Made by a program: the position numbers and the translations under genes. From Bacteroidota bacterium (lineage in GTDB: Bacteria > Bacteroidota > Rhodothermia > Rhodothermales > Bin80), in the NCBI GenBank assembly GCA_026702635.1, contig JAPPBZ010000220.1:1-8018 (forward strand): DNA of 8,018 nt. The letters are read 5' to 3'. The notes below the pieces were generated by a model, which did not search any database, was not told where the DNA came from, and saw nothing but the letters and a program-made list of their open reading frames with translations. Shown piece after piece: positions 1-7,439 of this stretch. How positions within the stretch are numbered: the stretch's first letter is position 1; the number at the start of each line of letters is the position of its first letter.

Positions 1-469
1 GATGATCCGTAGGAGTTTGCGAGTGTTGGTCACCTCGGGAGCAGTCTATCTGTAACAAAGGTCCTACAGCACTGAGTAGCAGACTCAGGCTAAGTACTAC
101 AGGAAATAGTCGGTGGGTTCGCATTGCAGTAATCATTACCCATAACGAGGGTACTCACCATGGTTGAAGTGCTGAGACATTAATATCACTTAATAAGTTC
201 CAGGCGCGTGAGCAAGATGAAATTTGTATAAGCCCTCTATTTTGTGCCGCGCTGTATCCCGGCAGATTTTGGTAGAGAGAATTGACGTGTACGTTTCTCA
301 TTTCGGGAGATGTACTGATTTCTCCTGAGACTGGGGAGATTAAGTCTTGCATGATCGGAGATGGATGCCGACTAGATTTTCCAGAAATTGGCAGCGGGAC
401 GCGTTATTCATGCCGAATTCCCCTGTAATTGTCAGTCGTCTGTTCAGCACTTAAGGTCAGATAGGACAA
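1..469. other. Stretch without a supportable gene upstream of clpB
   Basis: No reading frame here looks like a known protein. The longest start-to-stop frame is a 65-codon one on the minus strand (352-155), with no recognisable motif. One plus-strand frame is open from about position 6 to the TGA at 165, but it has no usual start codon. No tRNA-like or rRNA-like segment is visible. A GGAGA / TCTCC / GGAGA triplet at 306-310, 321-325 and 335-339 could form either of two exclusive 5-bp stems, which is weak. The stretch is most likely intergenic, possibly with decayed remnants of an older gene. Confidence 0.5.
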
Positions 470-475
470 GTTGTC
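465..475. promoter_or_regulatory. GACAA-g-TTGTC palindrome over the clpB -33 element
   Basis: Five-base inverted arms flank one central base. The right arm contains the TTG proposed as the -33 element, so a protein bound here would block the promoter. It could be an operator for clpB control. It is short enough to arise by chance and matches no regulator site I can name. Confidence 0.25.
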
Positions 476-502
476 ACTATTCTGAGCTGTGGAATACTTT
501 TG
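470..502 (+). promoter_or_regulatory. Bacteroidota-type promoter of clpB
   Basis: The box TACTTTTG at 495-502 matches the Bacteroidota -7 consensus TAnnTTTG exactly. TTG at 471-473 is placed as the -33 element with a 21-base spacer, inside the 19-21 range known for that phylum. The predicted transcript would start a few bases after 502 and leave an A-rich leader of about 45 bases before the ATG at 552, with no clear Shine-Dalgarno sequence. I see no E. coli sigma-32 promoter and no CIRCE element. The call rests on consensus match and position only. Confidence 0.6.
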
Positions 503-851
503 GATTCTTGTGTACGTAAGAAAACATACTGACAAAACGACATACAACACAATGAATCTAAATAACTATACAGTCAAAGCGCGTGAAACCGTTCAGAAGG
601 CACTGGAAATTGCCGCAGGCAATAACCATCAGGGGCTGGATTCAACCCATCTGTTGAAAGCATTTTTGACAGATCCCAACAGCATTGGATTCACCATCAT
701 GCAGCGACTGGGGGCAGATCTTCAAGGGCTGGAAGGTGAGGTGGATCAGCTGCTTGCAAACCTGCCGGTGGTCACAGGATCATCGGTTGAAGGAGGTTAC
801 CTGACCGGTGGGACGAAGCAGATGTTTGATCAGGCCCTCAAAGAATCCAAA

Positions 852-854
852 TGA
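852..854 (+). other. In-frame nonsense codon (TGA) in clpB
   Basis: The codons read A-L-K-E-S-K-stop-L-K-D-D-F-V-S-S-E-H-L-L in one unshifted frame. Relatives usually have a charged residue such as Lys or Arg at this place, so CGA or AGA to TGA is the simplest origin; CGA is used elsewhere in the gene and CGA to TGA is a single C-to-T change. TGA also ends clpB (3177-3179) and the RidA-like gene (6784-6782), and Trp is written TGG, so a recoded genetic code is unlikely. I see no strong stem just downstream of the kind a bacterial SECIS element would need. Confidence 0.85.
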
Positions 855-929
855 TTAAAAGATGATTTTGTAAGCAGTGAACATCTACTGATTGCCTTGG
901 TCGCAACCGATGGCTCCGTAAGTCAGGCG

Positions 930-3179
930 ATGGCCCGTCGGGGGATTACTAAAAAGTCAATCCTAGGAGTACTCAAGAGCGTTCGTGGGAACCGGCGCGT
1001 GACAGATCAGCATGCTGAAGATAGCTACCGGGCTCTCGAACGCTTCACAAGGAATCTCAACGAATTAGCAGAGATTGGTAAAATTGACCCCGTGATTGGG
1101 CGTGATGAAGAGATCCGGCGTGTACTGCAGATCTTGTCACGGCGGACAAAAAATAATCCCATCCTGATTGGAGAAGCAGGGGTAGGGAAGACGGCAATTG
1201 CAGAGGGGATTGCGATCCGAATTGTACAGGGAGACGTTCCCGAAGGATTAAAATCCAGACGGTTACATGCACTGGACATGGGTGCGCTGATTGCAGGTGC
1301 CAAGTATCGCGGCGAGTTTGAAGATCGGCTGAAAGCCGTGGTCAAGGAGGTCACGGACGCTAGCGGAGAGATCCTGCTTTTCATTGATGAAATCCATACG
1401 CTGGTAGGGGCCGGGGCGGCGGAAGGTGCGATGGATGCGGCGAATATCCTGAAGCCAGCATTGGCACGGGGCGATTTACGTGCTATCGGTGCAACGACAT
1501 TGGATGAGTATCGAAAGTATTTCGAGAAAGACAAAGCACTGGAGCGTAGATTTCAGACGGTGATGGTGAGTGAGCCCCAACTGGATGATGCCATTTCTAT
1601 CCTGCGCGGTATCCGCGAGCGCTACGAAGTGCATCATGGGGTGCGCATCAACGATGAGGCAATTATTTCTGCCGTTCAACTAAGTAACCGGTATATCGGA
1701 GATCGCCATTTGCCGGACAAAGCGATTGATTTGGTTGACGAAGCGATGGCGCGTCTGCGAACGGAGATTGACTCCGTTCCCGAAGAGTTGGATACGCTGG
1801 AGCGTCAGATCAGGCAACTGGAAATTGAACGCGAAGCACTCAAGCGCGAAAAGGACAAGGAGAAACTTGCTTCACTTGAGGAGCAACTTGCGAATCTGAC
1901 GGAAGAAAGGGGTAGTCTGCGTGCACGGTGGGACGAAGAGAAGAAACTCATCTCGGACATCCGGGAAGCAAAAGAAAAGATCGAAGAACTGCGCATTAGA
2001 GATGAAGCACTCGTTCGTGCAGGTAAATATGAAGAAGTAGCAAAAATTCGCCATGGTACGATCCCAGAGTTGGAGAACTGGATCCACGAGACCCAGTCCC
2101 GACTCCAGGAAGTGCAGGGAAATGGGGCACTTCTGAAGGAAGAGGTGGATGCGGAAGATATTGCCGAGATTGTTTCAAAGTGGACAGGGATCCCCGTTTC
2201 CCGGATGATGGAAAGCGAACGTACCAAACTGCTTCGGGCCGAGGATGAGTTGAAGTGTCGCGTGGTTGGTCAAGATGAAGCAATTCAGGCCATTGCCCAC
2301 GCCGTGCGGAGAGGGCGGGCAGGGCTCCAGGAGCAGGGGCGGCCCATAGGATCCTTTATCTTCCTTGGCTCCACCGGGATTGGCAAGACCGAACTGGCCA
2401 AAGCTTTGGCTGAATTCCTCTTTGATAATGAGCAAGCGCTGATACGTATTGACATGAGTGAGTATCAGGAACGCCATACCGTAAGTAGATTGATCGGTGC
2501 ACCACCAGGATATGTCGGGTACGAAGAGGGGGGGCAATTGACTGAACGGGTTCGGCGGCGTCCTTATGCAGTGGTGCTGTTGGATGAGATCGAAAAGGCG
2601 CACCCCGAGGTATTTAATATCCTGTTACAGGTCCTAGATGAAGGCTGTCTGACCGATAACAAAGGGCGTACGACAGATTTCAAGAACACGATTGTCATTA
2701 TGACAAGTAACCTGGGTAGTGACTTGATTCGTCAGCGAATTGAGGCCGGGACCTCGTTTAATGCTCAGGAAGTCAGGCGTGAGATTATGGATCTGCTGAA
2801 AGCGAGTGTGCGTCCAGAATTTCTGAATCGCATCGACGAAATTGTTCTGTTCAATCCGCTTGACAAAGAGGCTATTCGCCAGATTGTAATGATTCAGTTC
2901 GCCAGGATTCAACAACTGGCGTTGGAGAGTCATGGCATATCGCTTCGGCTGATGGATGCTGCCAGAGATCATTTGGCGGAGACAGGGTTCGACCCGGCAT
3001 TTGGAGCTCGCCCGGTCAAGCGTCTGCTCCAGCGTGAGGTCGTAAATAAATTGGCAGAAGAGGTTCTATCAGGCTGGGTTTCGGCAGGTCAAATCGTGAC
3101 GTTAGATGTGGCACCTGATGCTAGCGGGATCGTGATGGAAACAGAGCCTCTAGCCGCGGAGGATGGAGTGGGTGCATGA
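930..3179 (+). CDS. clpB: Possible N-domain-less ClpB made by internal initiation
   Basis: Past the TGA the frame is open to the natural stop at 3177-3179 and encodes all of NBD1, the M domain and NBD2. The first in-frame ATG after the stop is at 930 (residue 127). A GTG at 999 is residue 150, in the sequence RVTDQHAED, and lines up with Val149 of E. coli ClpB (SVNDQGAED), the GTG start of the natural short form ClpB95. A weak GGGA lies 8 bases upstream of that GTG. In E. coli the short form lacks the N domain but assembles with the long form and keeps chaperone activity. Use of either start here is an inference; nothing in the sequence proves it. Confidence 0.4.
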   Translation: MARRGITKKSILGVLKSVRGNRRVTDQHAEDSYRALERFTRNLNELAEIGKIDPVIGRDEEIRRVLQILSRRTKNNPILIGEAGVGKTAIAEGIAIRIVQGDVPEGLKSRRLHALDMGALIAGAKYRGEFEDRLKAVVKEVTDASGEILLFIDEIHTLVGAGAAEGAMDAANILKPALARGDLRAIGATTLDEYRKYFEKDKALERRFQTVMVSEPQLDDAISILRGIRERYEVHHGVRINDEAIISAVQLSNRYIGDRHLPDKAIDLVDEAMARLRTEIDSVPEELDTLERQIRQLEIEREALKREKDKEKLASLEEQLANLTEERGSLRARWDEEKKLISDIREAKEKIEELRIRDEALVRAGKYEEVAKIRHGTIPELENWIHETQSRLQEVQGNGALLKEEVDAEDIAEIVSKWTGIPVSRMMESERTKLLRAEDELKCRVVGQDEAIQAIAHAVRRGRAGLQEQGRPIGSFIFLGSTGIGKTELAKALAEFLFDNEQALIRIDMSEYQERHTVSRLIGAPPGYVGYEEGGQLTERVRRRPYAVVLLDEIEKAHPEVFNILLQVLDEGCLTDNKGRTTDFKNTIVIMTSNLGSDLIRQRIEAGTSFNAQEVRREIMDLLKASVRPEFLNRIDEIVLFNPLDKEAIRQIVMIQFARIQQLALESHGISLRLMDAARDHLAETGFDPAFGARPVKRLLQREVVNKLAEEVLSGWVSAGQIVTLDVAPDASGIVMETEPLAAEDGVGA

Positions 3180-3221
3180 CAAGATTTTTTCGCTAATCGT
3201 GGGATCATTGGGGATCTTGTC
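3178..3221. repeat. GACAAGAT / ATCTTGTC inverted repeat just after clpB
   Basis: Eight-base perfect arms lie at 3178-3185 and 3214-3221, separated by 28 bases. The left arm overlaps the last two bases of the clpB stop codon and runs into a T6 tract at 3185-3190. As RNA the stem is A/U-rich with a large loop, so it is a poor terminator on its own. It shares GACAA/TTGTC halves with the palindrome in front of clpB. Confidence 0.3.
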
Positions 3222-3222
3222 C

Positions 3223-3230
3223 TATATTTG
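3223..3230 (+). promoter_or_regulatory. Possible -7 box (TATATTTG) of an smc promoter
   Basis: The eight bases fit TAnnTTTG exactly. The -33 side is weak: GTG at 3199-3201 gives the right 21-base spacing but differs from TTG by one base. If used, the smc leader would be about 50 bases and would carry the hairpin at 3242-3267. Confidence 0.35.
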
Positions 3231-3241
3231 AAGCCCGTGGG

Positions 3242-3267
3242 ATGGCCGGTATAAAAATGCCGGCCAT
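3242..3267 (+). terminator. GC-rich hairpin between clpB and smc
   Basis: Arms ATGGCCGGTA (3242-3251) and TGCCGGCCAT (3258-3267) pair over ten bases with one G-T wobble around the loop TAAAAA. Only a short, mixed pyrimidine run (TCTCATT) follows rather than a clean T tract, so it is an imperfect intrinsic terminator. It ends 18 bases before the smc start. It is either the clpB terminator or a structure in the smc leader that affects translation; the sequence alone does not decide. Confidence 0.5.
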
Positions 3268-3285
3268 TCTCATTGAAAATAAAGC

Positions 3286-6200
3286 ATGTATCTGAAGAAG
3301 CTTTCCATTCAGGGTTTCAAGAGTTTTGTCTCTGTAACGGATTTACATTTTGATCCTGGAATCACCGCGATTGTCGGTCCGAACGGTTGTGGAAAATCAA
3401 ACATTGTAGATGCTCTTCGCTGGGTGATCGGTGAGCAGCGTGCCCGTGTACTACGATCGGGTAAAATGGACAGCGTCATTTTCAACGGTACGACCAGCCG
3501 CCGTGCAGTCGGGCTTGCGGAAGTACAGCTGACCATTGCAAATACTCGTGGAGTACTGCCCCTCGAGTACTCGGAGGTGATTTTGGGACGACGCCTGTAC
3601 CGATCCGGAGAAGCGGAGTATTTGCTCAATGGTGTGGAGTGCCGGCTCCGAGACATTACGGATCTCTTCACCGATACCGGAATGGGGGCGGGAGCTTACT
3701 CGGTCATTGAGTTGAAGATGATTGATGAAATCTTATCTGAAAACACTCAGGATCGTCGTCGGCTGTTTGAGGAAGCTTCGGGAATCACGCGATACAAGAA
3801 GCGAAGAGGGGATGCACTTCGTAAACTAGATCAGATGCAGTCGGATCTTGCACGGGTCAGGGATCTGACCGATGAAATTTCCAAGCGAGTTCGTAGCCTC
3901 AAACGGCAGGCCAAAATTGCAGAACGCTATTTGCGTTACAAAGCGGAATTACATACAGCTCAGGTCAATCTGCTCAAGCTTGAGTATTCCCGTTTATTGA
4001 CGGAAGAGAAGAATTTCGAAGACGAGATCACCAAGATTTCAGATACCTGCGCTGGCCTAACTGCGCAGGTACGTGCCAGCGAAGCGCAGCTCGAAGCGTT
4101 GCGTACAAGGTTTGTTGCGGAAGAAAAGAGGGCGCAAAGAAATCGACAGGCATTTGTTGAGCATGAACAACGGATCATTAAACTCGAGGGAGATCTGCGA
4201 TTGGAGGAGGCAAATCAGCAAACGATTGTACAGAACCTTGACAGATTAAGGGTGGAGCGGGAAGCAGCAGTCGTCGAACGAGAGGTGTTGGCAAAGCAGC
4301 GGGAATCAACAGAAAGAGAACTCTCGGACGCACTCTCGGAAGCGGACGAAACGGCCCAACTCCTGAATCAGGCTTCTACCGAAAGAGATATTGTACGTGA
4401 ACAACTGAAGGCGTTTGAGTTCCAGAAGGAGGCTCTTGAAGTAACGGTAAAGAATCTCGATCAGCAAAAGCTCAACTACCAGCGTCACTCTGACCGTCTG
4501 CAGGGGCGGATTATCCATTTAAAAGAAGAGCAGAACAGGCTTGAAGATGCATCGAAGTCCGAGGAGAAAGTAAACAGAAATGCTTCTAGGGCGGCTGAAG
4601 ATGCTACAAAGGCACTCGAAGAAGCACAAGGGAAACTTGATCGTGCACGGGCTGTGCGCCAGAAAGCTGAAGTTGCACATGCGGAGCTGGAGAGAGAAAT
4701 TTCCCATGCAGAAGACAAAGCGGGGCAAGCGGAGAGACAACTTGCTGCCAAGCGTGCGGAGGTTGAGATCCTAGAAGACTTAGTAAACACCTATGATTTT
4801 TTCCCCGATGCTGTTCGACATCTACTGACAGAAGCAAAGGATATCCAGGTTACCACGCTGAGCGATCTGATTACCTGTGCTTCTGAATACACGGCAGCTC
4901 TGGCAGCTGCCCTTGAGCCGTATGGAGGCTGCATCGTCGTAGAGACGGAACGTGTCGCTCAGATGGCCGCTGAGCAACTGCGCTCAGAAGATATGGGGCG
5001 TGCCTATTTTATCGTCTTGGAGAATATTCCGCTTCTGTCACGTTCCAGTGAACACCCGCCGGGTGCCTTACTGACGTTTGTTACGCTACGTGATGAGGTC
5101 TACAGACCGGTTGCCGAGCTTCTGCTTCAGGATGTGGTACTCGTTGAATCTCTTGACAGGGCCCGGTATTTGCTCAATGAAAAAGGAGGGAAAGCATATC
5201 GGTATATCACTCCACAGGGGGAATGGATCGATGGGCGTGGCGTTCTTTACGCAGGTGGAAGCGAGGAGGGAGGAACCTATTCACATCTATCCCGGCGCGA
5301 TAGCCTGGGGGCAGCGAAAGACACCTGCTCAGAGCTTCAGATACAGGTTGATCATGCAAAATCTACTCTTGCGGGGCTACGTGAAGAACAGCATCAAATC
5401 GGCTTAGCTGAAGTGATTGCTCAGGCCCGTGAAGCAGAGCGGTTGTATTCAGAGGCCGACCATGCTGCTCAGAAGTGTACTCAGATTCGTGAACTGGGAT
5501 CAGGTCAACTTGCAGTGCTCAAACGCAGGCAGGATGAGATTGCACAGGAGATCGCTAACTTAGAAGAGGAGGCGCAGCCGGGTGGCGGTCAGCTCATCCA
5601 TATTGATGAAAAGCTCTCTGAGGCAGAAGGGAGCGTCAAGTCTGCAGATAAAAAAATTCAATCGTGCAGGGGGCGGCTGGAAGAAATGCAGAACGCGTAC
5701 CTGAATACCCATACTGCTGCGGTGCAGGCTGTGGCCAAGTGTGAGAGCCTTGAAGGGGATATGCAGCGCATAAAGCAGGGGCAGCTACGTCTGAATAATC
5801 AGGCAGAAGTGCATGACGAAGAGCATGCTGCATTGGTGCAGATGCAGCAGGATGCGTCTGTTCAGGTCGGTGAGTTAACGGGGCAGCTCAAAATAGAACG
5901 TAGCTGTCGAAAAGATTTGAATGAGATCAATACGCAGGATAGCTCTCGGGAGCGCGAATTGCGTCTTGAACTGGAGCGGACCAATGAACGAGTACGTGAA
6001 GCACAGAGGTCGTTTCAGGAAGCAAAAGAAGAAGAGACGAATGTTCAGATAAAATACAGTGCCGTAAAAGCACGCAGAGAAGATCTGCAGGTTCGTGCAG
6101 GGGAAGAATATCAGTTTGAGCTTTCTGGAATACCAGAGTTTGAGGAGGTTGACGATGTGATCCTCAGAGAGGAGATTCAGGAGACCGAGCGCAAGCTGCA

Positions 6201-6822
6201 GTCAATGGGGAATGTTAATGCATTAGCGCTCGAAGAATATAACAAGCAGAATGAGCGACTGGAATTCATGATGGAGCAGCGTTCAGACCTGGAGGAGGCG
6301 GAAAAGATACTCGTACAGACCATCAAAGAAATCAATCGCACGGCATCGAAGCAGTTTCTCGATACCTATATTTTAATTCGGGAAAATTTCCAGAAACTCT
6401 TCCGTGAGCTTTTTGGCGAGAAAGCGAAATGCGAACTTGACCTGACGGAGCCGGATGATGTTCTAGAATCCCCAATTGCAGTCATAGCAAGGCCAAGTGG
6501 GAAGCGTCCCGTCAGTATCGCACAATTATCTAGCGGAGAAAAAACACTCACCGCGATAGCTCTTCTGTTTGCAATTTATTTGATTAAACCGAGTCCATTC
6601 TGTTTCCTGGATGAAGTAGATGCACCACTGGACGACGCCAATGTAGATCATTTTATGCGGATGATCCACCGTTTCTCTTCGGAGACGCAGTTTATTCTGG
6701 TCACCCACAACAAGCGGACCATGGAGATGGCGAATCGTCTCTACGGGGTTACGATGCAGGAGGAGGGGGTTTCCAGTCTGGTCAGTGTGCGTTTTGAGGA
6801 AGCTGTGACTCTGGGAGAGTAG
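3286..6822 (+). CDS. smc: Chromosome segregation ATPase SMC
   Basis: SMC forms a homodimer that, with ScpA and ScpB, extrudes loops and keeps sister chromosomes apart at the nucleoid. At 1178 residues the length is normal for bacteria. The N-terminal head has Walker A GPNGCGKS at 31-38 and the conserved DTGMGAGAYSVIELKM block. Heptad-rich coiled coils follow at about 170-500 and 660-1010, on either side of a hinge at about 500-660. The C-terminal head has the signature LSSGEK (1081-1086), Walker B with Asp1109-Glu1110 (FLDEVDAP), the D-loop APLDDAN and the switch His in THNK. All motifs needed for ATP binding and hydrolysis are present and the frame is unbroken. The ATG at 3286 gives the family's usual MYLxxLxxxGFKSF opening and lies in an A-rich leader without a clear Shine-Dalgarno sequence. 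Its last 41 bases overlap the convergent RidA-like gene. Confidence 0.96.
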   Translation: MYLKKLSIQGFKSFVSVTDLHFDPGITAIVGPNGCGKSNIVDALRWVIGEQRARVLRSGKMDSVIFNGTTSRRAVGLAEVQLTIANTRGVLPLEYSEVILGRRLYRSGEAEYLLNGVECRLRDITDLFTDTGMGAGAYSVIELKMIDEILSENTQDRRRLFEEASGITRYKKRRGDALRKLDQMQSDLARVRDLTDEISKRVRSLKRQAKIAERYLRYKAELHTAQVNLLKLEYSRLLTEEKNFEDEITKISDTCAGLTAQVRASEAQLEALRTRFVAEEKRAQRNRQAFVEHEQRIIKLEGDLRLEEANQQTIVQNLDRLRVEREAAVVEREVLAKQRESTERELSDALSEADETAQLLNQASTERDIVREQLKAFEFQKEALEVTVKNLDQQKLNYQRHSDRLQGRIIHLKEEQNRLEDASKSEEKVNRNASRAAEDATKALEEAQGKLDRARAVRQKAEVAHAELEREISHAEDKAGQAERQLAAKRAEVEILEDLVNTYDFFPDAVRHLLTEAKDIQVTTLSDLITCASEYTAALAAALEPYGGCIVVETERVAQMAAEQLRSEDMGRAYFIVLENIPLLSRSSEHPPGALLTFVTLRDEVYRPVAELLLQDVVLVESLDRARYLLNEKGGKAYRYITPQGEWIDGRGVLYAGGSEEGGTYSHLSRRDSLGAAKDTCSELQIQVDHAKSTLAGLREEQHQIGLAEVIAQAREAERLYSEADHAAQKCTQIRELGSGQLAVLKRRQDEIAQEIANLEEEAQPGGGQLIHIDEKLSEAEGSVKSADKKIQSCRGRLEEMQNAYLNTHTAAVQAVAKCESLEGDMQRIKQGQLRLNNQAEVHDEEHAALVQMQQDASVQVGELTGQLKIERSCRKDLNEINTQDSSRERELRLELERTNERVREAQRSFQEAKEEETNVQIKYSAVKARREDLQVRAGEEYQFELSGIPEFEEVDDVILREEIQETERKLQSMGNVNALALEEYNKQNERLEFMMEQRSDLEEAEKILVQTIKEINRTASKQFLDTYILIRENFQKLFRELFGEKAKCELDLTEPDDVLESPIAVIARPSGKRPVSIAQLSSGEKTLTAIALLFAIYLIKPSPFCFLDEVDAPLDDANVDHFMRMIHRFSSETQFILVTHNKRTMEMANRLYGVTMQEEGVSSLVSVRFEEAVTLGE

Positions 6823-7234
6823 GTAAGACAGCATCCGCCTCAATTTCAACCAGTAATTCAGGTGCGATCAGCCCAGCAACGCCCACCATGGTTGCAGCAG
6901 GGCAGATGGATTCAAAGATCTCACCATGCGCTTTGCCGACAGCCTCCGCATGGGAATCGATATCCACAACATACATCCGCGTACGAACTACATCTGCCAG
7001 GGATGCCTCTAGTTCGTGAAGGGCCTCCGCAATGACGGAGAAGATGTACTGGGCTTGTGCGTAGGCATCGCCCTCGCCGACTACATTACCCTCGGGGGTG
7101 ACTGCTGTCGTGCCCGAAACGAAAATATGTCGAAAATCTCTTACCGCCCGCGCGTAGCTGTATTTTGATTCCCACGGAGAATCGCTAGTTGCCCAATGCC
7201 GAAAGGACACAAGCGACGGGTTTTGAGACTTCAT
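6782..7234 (-). CDS. RidA/YjgF/YER057c/UK114 family protein lacking the RidA arginine
   Basis: The 150-residue product has the family fold signatures in order: YSYARAVR and HIFVSGTTA at about 26-44, VVRTRMYVVDI at 82-92, HGEIF, and the closing LVEIEADAV at 128-136. True RidA deaminates reactive enamines and imines such as 2-aminoacrylate and needs an Arg in the motif PARS (Arg105 in E. coli). Here that motif reads PAAT with Ala114 in its place, so imine deaminase activity is unlikely. It fits a RidA-like subgroup (PATTMV type) of uncertain function, hence no gene symbol. Compared with E. coli RidA (128 residues) it has about 14 extra residues at the front and 13 at the end. The extra tail is encoded antisense to the 3' end of smc. 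The start is the ATG at 7234; no clear Shine-Dalgarno sequence precedes it. Confidence 0.88.
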   Translation of the reverse strand: MKSQNPSLVSFRHWATSDSPWESKYSYARAVRDFRHIFVSGTTAVTPEGNVVGEGDAYAQAQYIFSVIAEALHELEASLADVVRTRMYVVDIDSHAEAVGKAHGEIFESICPAATMVGVAGLIAPELLVEIEADAVLPTLPESQLPQNAH

Positions 7235-7352
7235 AGATGAATGCCCGAGGCGCTATGACACGGAGCACTCGCGGGGTCAACCGGTCATTCACACGATCAC
7301 GACCTAAGATTAATCACAGCGCACCAGCTTAGACCCGGAACGGACCAAGCAA

Positions 7353-7400
7353 CACACCGTGTGCACTTTCAAACGTCAGTTCAATGCACACAACTGTGTG
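7353..7400. repeat. Two CACAC/GTGTG dyads upstream of the RidA-like gene
   Basis: CACAC-c-GTGTG lies at 7353-7363 and CACACA-ac-TGTGTG at 7387-7400, with centres about 35 bases apart, in the gap between the lipoprotein and the RidA-like gene. They could be a pair of operator sites. Simple CA/GT sequence produces such dyads easily. Confidence 0.2.
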
Positions 7401-7413
7401 TGGGGCAGGAGCG

Positions 7414-7437
7414 ATCCGTACCTGAAGCGATACGGAT
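7414..7437 (-). terminator. Weak hairpin after the lipoprotein stop codon
   Basis: Perfect seven-base arms ATCCGTA (7414-7420) and TACGGAT (7431-7437) flank a ten-base loop, starting two bases past the lipoprotein stop. No T run follows on the minus strand, so termination is uncertain. If it does not terminate, the lipoprotein and RidA-like genes could share a transcript across the 205-base gap. Confidence 0.35.
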
Positions 7438-7439
7438 TA

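Larger units (their letters stand above)
552..3179 (+). pseudogene. clpB: ClpB disaggregase (Hsp100) with an in-frame TGA at codon 101
   Basis: ClpB is a cytoplasmic hexameric AAA+ ATPase that threads aggregated proteins through its pore and hands them to DnaK/DnaJ/GrpE. The frame has 875 codons counting the TGA, close to the 857 residues of E. coli ClpB. The domains are the Clp N domain (about 1-145), NBD1 with Walker A GEAGVGKT (207-214) and Walker B Asp279-Glu280, the coiled-coil M domain (about 400-530), and NBD2 with Walker A GSTGIGKT (606-613) and Walker B Asp678-Glu679. Both pore loops (KYRGEF and GYVGYEEGG) and the LERRF arginine region are present. The start is the ATG at 552, giving the usual MNxNxxT opening; the frame is open further up to 489 but that runs into the promoter. 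The TGA at 852-854 cuts the second half of the N domain, and typical ClpB sequence (LKDDFVSSEHLL) resumes right after it. The rest looks intact. The annotation as pseudogene is formal: a shorter product may still be made. Confidence 0.9.

Noticed and set aside
120..167. RIAVIITHNEG peptide resembling the start of a family 2 glycosyltransferase
   Set aside because: It meets a stop five codons later and neither the upstream nor the downstream sequence continues the family; probably chance.
155..352. 65-codon minus-strand frame in the left gap
   Set aside because: No recognisable motif, no promoter and a length expected by chance.
433..455. CIRCE-like (HrcA) operator before clpB
   Set aside because: GCAC is present but the paired TTAGCACTC/GAGTGCTAA arms are not.
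489..551. Upstream extension of the clpB frame to a GTG at 489
   Set aside because: It adds 21 residues with no ClpB similarity and overlaps the promoter box at 495-502; the ATG at 552 gives the usual family start.
852..854. TGA as a recoded codon (Trp, Gly or selenocysteine)
   Set aside because: TGA ends clpB and the RidA-like gene at the expected places, Trp is written TGG, and no SECIS-like stem is evident after the codon.
1025..2972. Several minus-strand frames of 67-169 codons inside clpB
   Set aside because: They lie opposite a strongly conserved gene and show no family features.
4580..4774. Alternate-frame plus-strand ORF inside smc
   Set aside because: It is a frame shadow of the coiled-coil region; the smc frame is intact there.
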